The notes below the pieces were generated by a model. It made no database searches. It was not told where the DNA came from and was given only the letters and a program-made list of their open reading frames with translations. The position numbers and the translations under genes were made by a program. From assembly GCF_029840635.1 (NCBI RefSeq), contig NZ_JAOCCU010000061.1, forward strand, positions 1 through 33,450: DNA of 33,450 bases, written 5' to 3'. Numbering within the stretch: the stretch's first letter is position 1; each line of letters starts with the position of its first letter. This stretch comes from Mitsuaria sp. GD03876 (lineage in GTDB: Bacteria; Pseudomonadota; Gammaproteobacteria; Burkholderiales; Burkholderiaceae_C). Of this stretch, positions 16,467 to 24,087 are shown piece after piece.

Positions 16467-17741
16467 TCAGCGTCCCGCGCCCGAGGCGGTCGCCGCGGTC
16501 GCCGCGACCGCTGCGCCCGATGCTGCCGTGCCGCCCTGCCCGGCCGTCGCCGCGGCGGCCTTCTTCGTCCCCGCCGGCACCGGCGTCACCGCCTGGCCGG
16601 CGCGCACGCGCTGCAGGCCCTCGATGGCGAGCTTGTCGCCGGGCTTCAGGCCGCTGGCGACCAGCCACTGGTTGCCGACCGCGCGGGTCAGCACCAGCGG
16701 GCGCAGCTGCAGCTTGTTCTCCGGGCCGACCACCAGCGCGGTGGCGTCGCCGGTGGGCGAGCGGGTCACGCCCTGCTGCGGCACCAGCACGACGCCGCTG
16801 TCGACGCCGGCCAGCAGCTTGGTGCGGACCACCATGCCGGGCAGCAACGTGCCGTCCGGGTTGGGCACGATCGCGCGCAGCGTGACCGCGCCGGTGCCGC
16901 GGTCCACCGTCACGCCGCTGAACTGCAGCGTGCCGGGGCGGGCGTACTCGCTGCCGTCCTCCAGGACCAGCCGCACCTGGCGGCTGCCGCTGCGGGCGTC
17001 GAGCTGGCGGCGCAGCGCCAGGATCTCGGCGCTGCTCTGCACGATGTCGACATGCATCGGGTCGAGCTGCTGCACGGTGGTCAGCGCCTGCGTCTGGTTG
17101 GCGGTGACCAACGCGCCGGCGGTCACCGTGGAGACCTCGATCCGGCCGCCGATCGGCGCGGTGATGCGGGTGCGGTCGAGTTGCACGCGCGCGGCGTCGA
17201 GCGCGGCGCGCGCGACGGCGACGTCGGCATGCGCCTGGCGCAGCGCGCTGGCGCTGTCGTCGGCGCTCTGGCGGCTGAGCGCGTCGGCCTTGAGCAGCTC
17301 CGCGTCGCGCTCGGCGCGCGTGCGGGCGACGGCGACCTGCGCCTCGGCCTTCTGCAGCGCGGCGGCGGTGCGGGCGCGTTCGGCCTCGTAGGTGGCGGCG
17401 TCGAGCTGGTAGAGCGGCTGGCCGGCGCGCACCGTGGTGCCTTCGTCGAAGAGGCGTTTCTGCACGATGCCGCTGACCTGCGGCCGGATCTCGGCGACCT
17501 GGCTGGCCGACAGGCGGCCCGGCAGTTCCAGCGCCAGCGGCGCGTCCTGCGTCGCCACGACGATCACGCCGACTTCGGGCGGCGCGCGCTTGACCGCGTC
17601 GGGTTTCTTCTCGCCGCAGCCGGCCAGGACCAGCACGGCCACGGCGGCCAGCGCGAGGGCGAGGCTCGCGGGCCCCGGTCGACGCGGCGGGGTGGCGGTG
17701 GACAGGGACGCGGGCGCGGGTGTCAGAATCTTCTTCGGCAT
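16467..17741 (-). CDS. RND periplasmic adaptor (membrane fusion protein, AcrA/MexA type)
   Basis: A 424-residue lipoprotein that bridges the inner-membrane pump and the outer-membrane channel. The signal ends in lipobox 'VLAGCGEKK'. Then come the first lipoyl half ('LPGRLSASQVAEIRPQVSGIVQKRLFDEGTTVRAGQPLYQLD'), an alpha-hairpin ('AALQKAEAQVAVARTRAERD...ALDAARVQLDRT'), the second lipoyl half ('RITAPIGGRIEVSTVTAGALVTANQ'), and beta-barrel and membrane-proximal domains ('VRTKLLAGVDSGVVLVPQQGVTRSPTGDATALVV'). The C-terminal 35 residues are an Ala/Thr/Gly-rich tail. It is the first gene of the operon, and its start lies 210 bp from the divergently read baeS, so the shared region is the likely BaeR-controlled promoter. 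Confidence 0.94.
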   Translation of the reverse strand: MPKKILTPAPASLSTATPPRRPGPASLALALAAVAVLVLAGCGEKKPDAVKRAPPEVGVIVVATQDAPLALELPGRLSASQVAEIRPQVSGIVQKRLFDEGTTVRAGQPLYQLDAATYEAERARTAAALQKAEAQVAVARTRAERDAELLKADALSRQSADDSASALRQAHADVAVARAALDAARVQLDRTRITAPIGGRIEVSTVTAGALVTANQTQALTTVQQLDPMHVDIVQSSAEILALRRQLDARSGSRQVRLVLEDGSEYARPGTLQFSGVTVDRGTGAVTLRAIVPNPDGTLLPGMVVRTKLLAGVDSGVVLVPQQGVTRSPTGDATALVVGPENKLQLRPLVLTRAVGNQWLVASGLKPGDKLAIEGLQRVRAGQAVTPVPAGTKKAAAATAGQGGTAASGAAVAATAATASGAGR

Positions 17742-17951
17742 GGCGGCGCATGCTGTCTCACGAATGTGGAGAGACCTTGAAGAACGCCACGCCCGCGCGG
17801 GCTCCGCCCGGCCGGCTTGCCTGTCGCACGGCGGGCCGGTCATCATGCGACCCCGACGCCGCGCCCGACCCCGCCCGTCGGCCTCCGACACCACGACAGC
17901 GCGACACGCTGATCCCCCGATACCCCCGGCCCACTCGCCCCGACCTCCCGG

Positions 17952-19343
17952 ATGAAGCTCCCGTTCAACCTCACCGCCCGGCTGTTCATCGCCGTCTTCA
18001 GCACCGCCATGGCGGTGGCGCTGGCGATGGGCGTGTTCTCGCACGTCAACCTGAACCGGGACTTCATCGGCTACCTCAACGAGCAGGCGATCAACCGGCT
18101 GGAACTGGCGCGGACCAGCGTCACCGCCGGCTACCGCGAGAACGGCGGGAGCTGGGATTTCCTGCGCCAGAAACCCGAGCTCTGGGGCCGGCTGCTGCGG
18201 CCGCTGGTGCCGGAGGCGGACATGCCGGCGGTCAAGCACGGGCCGGCGGACCTGACCGGCGCGACGCGGCGCTTCACGCTGTTCGACGAGAACCGCGAGC
18301 GGGTGGCCGGCTACGCGGGGCCGGTGGAGCCGACGGTGGAGCGGCCGATCATCGTGGACGGTCTCACGGTGGGCTGGCTGGCGCTGACCCCGATCGAATC
18401 GGTCAGCCCGGGCGCGGAGAAGCATTTCTACGACGCGCAGCTGCGCTCGGCCTGGATCGTCGGCGGCGCGGCGGTGCTGCTGGCGGGCGCGGTGGCGTAC
18501 TGGATCTCGCGGCGGCTGCTGCGGCCGGTGCGCGGGGTCGCGCACGCGACGCACCGGCTGGCGGCCGGGGACTTCGAGGTCCGCGTGCCCGAGACCCGCG
18601 GCGACGACGACATCGCCGGCCTGCGGCGCGACTTCAACCAGCTCGCGCTGACGCTGCAGCGCAACGAGGCGATGCGGCGCGAGTTCCTGGCCGATGTCTC
18701 GCATGAGCTGCGCACGCCGCTGGGCGTGCTGCACGGCGAGCTCGAGGCGCTGGAGGACGGCGTGCGCAAGCTCGACGCGCAGGCGCTGCGCTCGCTGCAG
18801 GGCGAGGTCGCGATCCTGCACAAGCTGGTCGACGACCTGCACGAGCTGTCGATGGCGGACGTGGGGGCGCTGGCGTATCGCAAGTCGGAGGTCGACCTGC
18901 GCGAGCTGATCGGCGTGACGGCGGGCGCCTTCGGCGAGCGGCTGCACGGCAGCGGCCTGCGGCTGCAGCTGGACCTGCCGGAGCAGCCGCTGCGCGTGTT
19001 CGGCGACGAGCGTCGGCTGCGGCAGCTGCTGGCCAACCTGCTGGAGAACAGCTGCCGCTACACCGATGCCGGCGGCGCGCTGAGCATCAGCGCGCGGCTC
19101 AGCGGCGAGCAGGCGGTGATCGACGTGCAGGACACGGCGCCGGGGGTCGGGCCGGAACACCTGCCGCGGCTGTTCGAGCGCTTCTTCCGCGTCGACGCGT
19201 CGCGCAGCCGGCGCGGCGGCGGCTCGGGGCTGGGCTTGTCCATCTGCCAGCGCATCGCCGAGGCGCACGAGGGCCGGATCGAGGCCCGTCCCTCGCCGCT
19301 GGGCGGCCTGTGGATGCGGGTGGAGCTGCCTGCCCATGGCTGA
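17952..19343 (+). CDS. baeS: sensor histidine kinase BaeS
   Basis: A 463-residue membrane kinase. TM1 (about 8-29) and TM2 (about 167-186) enclose a periplasmic sensor loop. HAMP spans about 187-240. The H-box 'LADVSHELRTPLGVL' carries the phospho-accepting His251; the N-box 'QLLANLLENSCRYT' is at about 358-371; the G1 box is 'DTAPGVGPEHLPRLFERFFR', and the G2 box is 'GGGSGLGLSICQRIAEAH'. The 'DTAPGV' form of the G1 box matches the one I recall for Escherichia coli BaeS. The gene is divergent from the efflux operon and overlaps the response regulator by 8 bp. BaeSR systems sense envelope stress and drugs and switch on RND pumps, so control of the neighbouring pump is expected. Confidence 0.92.
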   Translation: MKLPFNLTARLFIAVFSTAMAVALAMGVFSHVNLNRDFIGYLNEQAINRLELARTSVTAGYRENGGSWDFLRQKPELWGRLLRPLVPEADMPAVKHGPADLTGATRRFTLFDENRERVAGYAGPVEPTVERPIIVDGLTVGWLALTPIESVSPGAEKHFYDAQLRSAWIVGGAAVLLAGAVAYWISRRLLRPVRGVAHATHRLAAGDFEVRVPETRGDDDIAGLRRDFNQLALTLQRNEAMRREFLADVSHELRTPLGVLHGELEALEDGVRKLDAQALRSLQGEVAILHKLVDDLHELSMADVGALAYRKSEVDLRELIGVTAGAFGERLHGSGLRLQLDLPEQPLRVFGDERRLRQLLANLLENSCRYTDAGGALSISARLSGEQAVIDVQDTAPGVGPEHLPRLFERFFRVDASRSRRGGGSGLGLSICQRIAEAHEGRIEARPSPLGGLWMRVELPAHG

Positions 19344-20085
19344 GGACCGCATCGGGACGGGCGCGGCGATGCCGATGGAACCGGGGCCGGCGCGGGTGCT
19401 GGTCGTCGAGGACGAACCCAAGCTGGCGGCGCTGCTGGCCGATTACCTGCGGGCGGCGGGGCATGAGCCGGAGTGCGTGGCCGACGGCCGCGACGTGATC
19501 CCCGCATGGACGGCGCGGCGGCACGACCTGGTGCTGCTGGACCTGATGCTGCCGGGTGTCGATGGGCTGACACTGTGCCGCGAGCTGCGGGCGCTGGGGA
19601 GCGTGCCGATCCTGATGCTGACGGCGCGGGCGGACGAATCGGACCGCTTGATCGGGCTGGAGACCGGGGCGGACGACTACATCGCGAAGAACCCGTTCAG
19701 CCCGCGCGAGGTAATGGCGCGGGTGAAGGCGGCGCTGCGGCGCAGCCGCGCGCACGAGGCCGCGACGGCGGCGGCGGTGGCGGCCTTCGCCGCGGGCGCG
19801 GACGCGCTGCGCATCGACGAGGCGGGCTGGCAGGCGAGCTGGCAGGGCCAGTCGCTGGACCTGACGCCGATCGAGTTCCGCCTGCTGCACATCCTGTCGG
19901 CGCAACCGGGACGGGTGTACGCACGCACGCAGCTGCTGGACCTGCTGCATGTCGATGGCCGGGAGGTCACGGAGCGCGCGGTCGACAGCCACGTGAAGAA
20001 CCTGCGCCGCAAGCTCGAACGCGCGGGTGCGGGGACGGACCGGATCCGGTCGATCTACGGCGTGGGCTACCGGTTCGAGCGCTGA
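19336..20085 (+). CDS. baeR: response regulator BaeR (OmpR/PhoB type)
   Basis: A 249-residue DNA-binding regulator. The receiver domain has the acidic pair in 'VVEDEPKL', the phosphorylation site Asp69 ('LVLLDLMLPG') and Thr96. The winged-helix domain follows ('LDLTPIEFRLLHILSAQPGRVYARTQLLDLL' and 'RAVDSHVKNLRRKLERAG...IRSIYGVGYRFER'). 'DEPKLAALLADYLRAAG' and 'ASWQGQSLDLTPIEFRLL' closely parallel E. coli BaeR. The oddity is at residues 118-120: the universally conserved Lys is normally followed directly by Pro, but here reads Lys-Asn-Pro ('YIAKNPFSPRE'), a one-residue insertion in the loop that supports phosphorylation-driven switching. Met12 or Met14 could be the true start. It is coupled to baeS by overlap. 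Confidence 0.93.
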   Translation: MAEDRIGTGAAMPMEPGPARVLVVEDEPKLAALLADYLRAAGHEPECVADGRDVIPAWTARRHDLVLLDLMLPGVDGLTLCRELRALGSVPILMLTARADESDRLIGLETGADDYIAKNPFSPREVMARVKAALRRSRAHEAATAAAVAAFAAGADALRIDEAGWQASWQGQSLDLTPIEFRLLHILSAQPGRVYARTQLLDLLHVDGREVTERAVDSHVKNLRRKLERAGAGTDRIRSIYGVGYRFER

Positions 20086-20192
20086 TCGAAGCAGCCTCTC
20101 ACGACGACGCCCCGAAGACCCTGACCCCTGGCCGTTCTACCCGGGTCTCGCGGTGCATGGCCTGACCTACCTCTCCACGTCTGTCCCGGCGA

Positions 20193-20219
20193 CGCGTTAC
20201 GGCCGCACGGCGTAACGCG
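20193..20219. promoter_or_regulatory. 9-bp inverted repeat upstream of the beta-lactamase
   Basis: CGCGTTACG (20193-20201) and CGTAACGCG (20211-20219) are perfect inverted copies 9 bp apart, about 90 bp before the beta-lactamase start and 108 bp after baeR. No T-run follows, so an operator is more likely than a terminator. The half-sites contain TTAC/GTAA, as do the BlaI-type operators at 30394-30429, but the spacing differs (11 instead of 4). Confidence 0.5.
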
Positions 20220-20309
20220 GCTTTGGTGCACCGCCCTCGGCGCGGCGCCGTTAAGGTCCGCTCGCTCGCCGCGCATGTCGCGCGGCGCGATTCCGACGAG
20301 GTTGTTTCG

Positions 20310-21506
20310 ATGCATTGGATTCCCCGTGCCATCGCCCGCGGCGTGGCGCTCGCCACCGCGGGCCTGTCCGTCCTGGGTGCTCACGCGGCGCCGGCCGCTC
20401 CGGCCGCCGGCGCCTCCGACCCGGCCCCTGACCTGGCCGCGATCCGCGCCGTCGTCGACGCCGCCATCCGGCCGGCCATGGCCCGCAACGACATCCCCGG
20501 CATGGCGGTCGGCGTGACGGTGGGCGGCCAGTCGTATGTCTTCAACTACGGTGTCGCCTCGCGCCAGGCCAGCGATCCGGTCGACGACAAGACGCTGTTC
20601 GAGATCGGCTCGGTCAGCAAGACCTTCGCCGCGACGCTGGCGACGAAGGCGGTCGCGGAGGGCAAGCTGTCGCTGAGCGCGTCGCCGGGACGCTACCTGC
20701 CGGCGCTCAAGGGCCGCCCGATCGACCGGACCACGCTGCTGCAGCTCGGCACCTACACCGCCGGCGGATTGCCGCTGCAGGTGCCGGAGCAGATCAAGGA
20801 CGAGGCGGCGATGCGGCGCTACCTGCAGCACTGGAAGCCGGCCTACACGCCGGGCAGCAAGCGCCAGTACTCCAACCCGAGCATCGGCCTGTTCGGCCGG
20901 GCCACGGCCGCGGCGCTGGGCCGCGGGTATGCGGACGCGGTCCAGGGCGACCTGCTGCCGCGGCTGGGCCTGCGCGACACCTACATCCGGATGCCCGCCG
21001 CCGCGATGGCGGACTACGCGTGGGGCCACGACAAGGACCAGGCGGTGCGCGTCACGCCCGACGTCTACGACGCCGAGGCCTACGGCATCAAGACGACGGC
21101 CGCCGACCTGCTGCGCTTCGTGCGGCTGAACATCGACCCGAGCGGCCTGGACGCCGACACGCGCGCGGCGGTCGAGGGGACGCAGGTCGGGTACTTCCAG
21201 ATCGACGGCATGACGCAGGGGCTGGGGTGGGAGCAGTACCCGTGGCCGGTGCCGCTGCCGCAGCTGCAGGCGGGTAACGCGCTGGCGCGGGTGGTGAGCA
21301 ACGCGGTGCCGGTGCGCCACGCGGCGCCGGGACCGCGGCTGTTCAACAAGACGGGATCGACGCGCGGCTTCGGCGCGTACGTGGCGTTCGTGCCGGCGCG
21401 GGGGATCGGCGTGGTGATACTGGCCAACCGCAGCTGGCCGATCCCGGAGCGGGTGAACGCGGGTTACGAGATCCTGCAGCGGCTGGAGAAGCAGCCGGCG
21501 CCATGA
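20310..21506 (+). CDS. ampC: class C beta-lactamase (AmpC type)
   Basis: A 398-residue periplasmic serine beta-lactamase. The signal peptide ends near residue 26 ('LGAHA-AP'). All three active-site motifs are intact: Ser101-Val-Ser-Lys104 ('FEIGSVSKTFAATLA'), Tyr187-Ser-Asn189 ('RQYSNPSIGLFG') and Lys347-Thr-Gly349 ('LFNKTGSTRGFGAYVAFVPARGIGVVILAN'). 'TYTAGGLPLQVP' and the terminal 'NRSWPIPERVNAGYEIL' are class C hallmarks that separate it from general serine hydrolases. The length is normal for the family. No divergent LysR-type ampR is next to it, so it is either not AmpR-controlled or controlled from elsewhere; an inverted repeat upstream (20193-20219) is a candidate site. It lies just after baeSR in the same direction, with 224 bp between. 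Confidence 0.93.
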   Translation: MHWIPRAIARGVALATAGLSVLGAHAAPAAPAAGASDPAPDLAAIRAVVDAAIRPAMARNDIPGMAVGVTVGGQSYVFNYGVASRQASDPVDDKTLFEIGSVSKTFAATLATKAVAEGKLSLSASPGRYLPALKGRPIDRTTLLQLGTYTAGGLPLQVPEQIKDEAAMRRYLQHWKPAYTPGSKRQYSNPSIGLFGRATAAALGRGYADAVQGDLLPRLGLRDTYIRMPAAAMADYAWGHDKDQAVRVTPDVYDAEAYGIKTTAADLLRFVRLNIDPSGLDADTRAAVEGTQVGYFQIDGMTQGLGWEQYPWPVPLPQLQAGNALARVVSNAVPVRHAAPGPRLFNKTGSTRGFGAYVAFVPARGIGVVILANRSWPIPERVNAGYEILQRLEKQPAP

Positions 21507-21567
21507 ACGTCGGCGTCGCGGGGATGCCGACGCATCGGCGTCGCGCCGGAACGCCCCGGCTCGCGAC

Positions 21568-21984
21568 CTAGCGCGAGAACGCCGGCTTCGACGCCGGCGC
21601 CGAGGCCGGCTTGCCCCCGCCTCGCAGCGCGGCCAACTCGCGCGTCAGCCAGGTCTTGCTCTCGACCGGCGCCGCGCCGCCGCAGCGCACCAGGTAGGGC
21701 TTGCCGCTCATGCTGCTCTGCGACGCGCCACGTTCGATGAACTGCTCGGCCGTCTTCACTAGGTTCTTGTTCTCGAGGTACTCGAGCTTGCGCGCCAGAT
21801 GCGTCCTCGCCTCGGCCCCCGAGTGCCAGGAACCGTTGCGGCTGAACTCGCAGCCCGACGCCTCCAGGCGCGCGAGCAAGGCGGTCACCTCGGCCTTCGC
21901 GGGTGCGGGCAGCGGGTCGGCATGGACGGCGACCGGCATGGCCAGGGAGGCGACGAGCAGAAGCGGGAACAAGCGGGAACGCAT
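21568..21984 (-). CDS. DUF5329 family exported protein
   Basis: A 138-residue protein with a signal peptide (about 1-22, 'FPLLLVASLAMPVAVHA'). The mature part shows the DUF5329 pattern: 'EVTALLARLEASGCEFSRNGSWHSGAEARTHLARKLEYLENKNLVKTAEQFIERGASQSSMSGKPYLVRCGG', then 'SKTWLTRELAALR'. Two cysteines, in 'SGCEF' and 'VRCGG', may form a disulfide. The C-terminal tail is a Lys/Pro/Ala/Ser low-complexity run. Function is unknown for the family. The start at 21984 directly precedes the signal peptide; the open frame upstream is not protein-like. A 10-bp tandem duplication (AAGCGGGAAC, 21961-21980) lies in the signal-peptide codons. It is divergent from chrA and convergent with the beta-lactamase. Confidence 0.8.
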   Translation of the reverse strand: MRSRLFPLLLVASLAMPVAVHADPLPAPAKAEVTALLARLEASGCEFSRNGSWHSGAEARTHLARKLEYLENKNLVKTAEQFIERGASQSSMSGKPYLVRCGGAAPVESKTWLTRELAALRGGGKPASAPASKPAFSR

Positions 21985-22162
21985 GGGCAAGAGGTCCTTC
22001 GACGGAAGGCGCGATGTTGCCATGCGGCCCTTGTCGCCACTGCCGGACGAAGGTTCGCTGAGGCACACTCCGCCGCCAGTCGCCGTCGCCGGCAGGAAGC
22101 CGCCAGCTTCCCCTGCCTCGCATGGTCCTCTCGGCCCCGCCAGCCCATCGCCAGCACCGCCC

Positions 22163-23506
22163 ATGTCGAGCCCGCCTGCCCCGCTCCCGGACCGCACTGC
22201 CCCGATCGCCTTCCGCGACGCCTTCCTCTTCTGGCTGAAGCTCGGCTTCATCAGCTTCGGCGGCCCCGCCGGGCAGATCGCGATCATGCATGCCGAGTTG
22301 GTGGAGCGCCGCCGCTGGATCAGCGAACGGCGCTTCCTGCACGCCCTCAACTACTGCATGCTGCTGCCCGGCCCCGAGGCCCAGCAGCTCGCCACTTACA
22401 TCGGCTGGCTGATGCACCGGACCTGGGGCGGGATCGTCGCCGGCGGCCTGTTCGTGCTGCCCTCGCTGCTGATCCTCGTCGCGCTGTCGTGGGTCTATGT
22501 CGCCTTCGGCGCGCAGCCGGCCGTGGCCGGTGTCTTCTACGGCATCAAGCCCGCCGTCACCGCGCTGGTGCTGCATGCCGCGCACCGCATCGGCAGCCGC
22601 GTGCTGCGCAACGGCTGGCTGTGGGGCATCGCCGCCGCCGCGCTGGTGGCGATCCTGCTGGACGTGCCCTTCCCGTTCATCGTGCTCGGCGCGGGCGTGA
22701 TCGGCGCGATCGGCGCCCACTTCGCGCCACGGGTGTTCCTGCTCGGCGGCGGTTCCGCCGCGGCCCAGGCCGCCTACGGCCCCGCGTTGATCGACGACGA
22801 CACGCCGACCCCGTCCCATGCGACGTTCACGCGGGCACGCCTCGTCCGGGTGCTCGCCATCGGCGCCGGCCTGTGGGTCGCGGCGATGGCCGTGCTCACC
22901 GCCCTCTACGGCGTGGACGGCGCCTTCACCCGCATGGGCCTGTTCTTCACGCAGGCCGCGCTGCTGACCTTCGGCGGCGCCTACGCGGTGCTGCCCTACG
23001 TCGTCCAGGGCGCCGTCGAGCACCACCACTGGGTGACCGGGCCGCAGATGATCGATGGCCTCGCGCTCGGCGAGACGACGCCGGGACCGCTGATCATGGT
23101 GGTCGCCTTCGTCGGCTTCGTCGGCGGCTGGAAGGAACAGGTCTTCGGTCCCGACGCGCTCTTCGCCGCCGGCGCCGCGGCCGCCGCCGTGGTCACCTTC
23201 TTCACCTTCCTGCCGTCCTTCGTGTTCGTGCTCGCGGGCGGCCCGCTGATCGAGTCCACCCACGGCAACCTGCGACTGACCGCGCCGCTGACCGCGATCT
23301 CGGCCGCCGTCGTCGGCGTGATCGTCAACCTCGCGCTGTTCTTCGCCGGCCACGTGCTGTGGCCCCGGGGACTGTCCCAGCCGATGGACGTCACGGCCGC
23401 ATTGATCGCCGTCGGCGCCGCGGTCGCGCTGTTCCGCTTCCGTTGCGGCGTGCTGCCGCTGCTCGGCGCCTGCGCGTTGATCGGGTTGGCGCACGCCATG
23501 CTCTGA
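22163..23506 (+). CDS. chrA: chromate transporter ChrA (two-domain CHR family)
   Basis: A 447-residue integral membrane protein of the long-chain CHR family, which exports chromate. Both duplicated halves are present. The first begins 'FRDAFLFWLKLGFISFGGPAGQIAIMHAELVERRRWI' and contains 'FLHALNYCMLLPGPEAQQLATYIGW'. The second contains 'LFFTQAALLTFGGAYAVLPYVVQGAVEHHHWVTGPQMIDGLALGETTPGPLIMVVAFVGF'. The two Gly-rich 'F-GG' signatures and the 'PGPEA' and 'TPGPL' motifs are family hallmarks. The start at 22163 is placed 15 residues before the conserved N-terminus and has no good ribosome binding site; an in-frame ATG at 22021 is the alternative. No chrB regulator is adjacent. The convergent gene downstream encodes a MerR-type regulator. 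Confidence 0.92.
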   Translation: MSSPPAPLPDRTAPIAFRDAFLFWLKLGFISFGGPAGQIAIMHAELVERRRWISERRFLHALNYCMLLPGPEAQQLATYIGWLMHRTWGGIVAGGLFVLPSLLILVALSWVYVAFGAQPAVAGVFYGIKPAVTALVLHAAHRIGSRVLRNGWLWGIAAAALVAILLDVPFPFIVLGAGVIGAIGAHFAPRVFLLGGGSAAAQAAYGPALIDDDTPTPSHATFTRARLVRVLAIGAGLWVAAMAVLTALYGVDGAFTRMGLFFTQAALLTFGGAYAVLPYVVQGAVEHHHWVTGPQMIDGLALGETTPGPLIMVVAFVGFVGGWKEQVFGPDALFAAGAAAAAVVTFFTFLPSFVFVLAGGPLIESTHGNLRLTAPLTAISAAVVGVIVNLALFFAGHVLWPRGLSQPMDVTAALIAVGAAVALFRFRCGVLPLLGACALIGLAHAML

Positions 23507-23602
23507 GGCACCGAACCGGCGTGCCGCGTTCCGCCGTCGTCGTCACCGCCATGGCCATCGCCGTGGCCCGCGGCGCGGCGGGACCGGCCGATCGACGGTC
23601 CC

Positions 23603-24007
23603 TCAGCGCTCCCCGACCGACGACAGGTACACGCCGGGATCGAGGCACTCGCCGGTGCTCCAGCTGTCCGAGCACGCCTGGGCCAGCCGCTCCAGCTCCG
23701 CGTCCTGCGCGTCGAGCTCGGCCCGCATCCGGGCGATCTCCTCGCGCCGCCGCCGCAGGCCCTCGAGCACCACCTCATGCGGCACCCGGCCGTCGGACTC
23801 CTGCGCGAACGCCCGCCGCAGGCTGTCCAGCGAGAACCCCAGCCGCTGCGACAGCTGGATGAACTGCAGCCGCTCCAGCGCGGCCGGGCCGTACTCGCGA
23901 TACCCGTTGGCGCCCCGATGGCCCTGCGGCAGCAGGCCGCTGGCCTCGTAGAACCGGATCGCCGATGTCTTGATGCCCAGTTGTTTCGCCAGTTCCCCGA
24001 TCCGCAT
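23603..24007 (-). CDS. MerR family transcriptional regulator
   Basis: A 134-residue activator-type repressor. The N-terminal winged helix reads 'MRIGELAKQLGIKTSAIRFYEASGLLPQGHRGANGYREYG' (1-40), then 'RLQFIQLSQRLGFSLDSLRRAF', and a long dimerisation coiled coil ('EVVLEGLRRRREEIARMRAELDAQDAELERLAQAC'). The effector end carries two cysteines, Cys112 and Cys121 (CX8C), reminiscent of but not identical to the CX7C metal site of CueR. The four-cysteine iron-sulfur motif of SoxR is absent. The ATG at 24007 is preceded by AAGGGG at a good distance; a TTG at 24028 is less likely. It is divergent from the oxidoreductase gene and very probably controls it through the promoter at 24018-24048. Signal: thiol-reactive compound or metal, not determinable here. 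Confidence 0.9.
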   Translation of the reverse strand: MRIGELAKQLGIKTSAIRFYEASGLLPQGHRGANGYREYGPAALERLQFIQLSQRLGFSLDSLRRAFAQESDGRVPHEVVLEGLRRRREEIARMRAELDAQDAELERLAQACSDSWSTGECLDPGVYLSSVGER

Positions 24008-24017
24008 GCCTGACCCC

Positions 24018-24048
24018 TTGACCTTCAACTCAACTTGAAGCTTACGCT
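24018..24048 (+). promoter_or_regulatory. MerR-type promoter with 19-bp spacer driving the oxidoreductase gene
   Basis: -35 TTGACC (24018-24023) and -10 TACGCT (24043-24048) are 19 bp apart, the over-long spacer that defines MerR-activated promoters. The spacer region holds the dyad CTTCAACTCAACTTGAAG (24023-24040), which matches the 18-bp SoxR box I recall at 14 positions. Transcription would start near 24055, about 33 bp before the oxidoreductase ATG. Confidence 0.85.
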
Positions 24049-24087
24049 GCGACCCTCTTCCCTTTCAAGCCAGGACAGCCCCTCGCC

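Noticed and set aside
13100-16885. Very long plus-strand open frame across the RND pump region
   Set aside because: Composition is His/Gln/Arg/Ala-rich with no recognisable fold, and it lies antisense to three well-supported efflux genes.
21507-21567. Possible terminator between the beta-lactamase and DUF5329 genes
   Set aside because: Short GTCGGC/GCCGAC pairing is present but no U-tract follows on either strand.
23603-24007. SoxR identity for the MerR-family gene
   Set aside because: The operator resembles a SoxR box, but the protein lacks the four clustered cysteines that hold the iron-sulfur centre.
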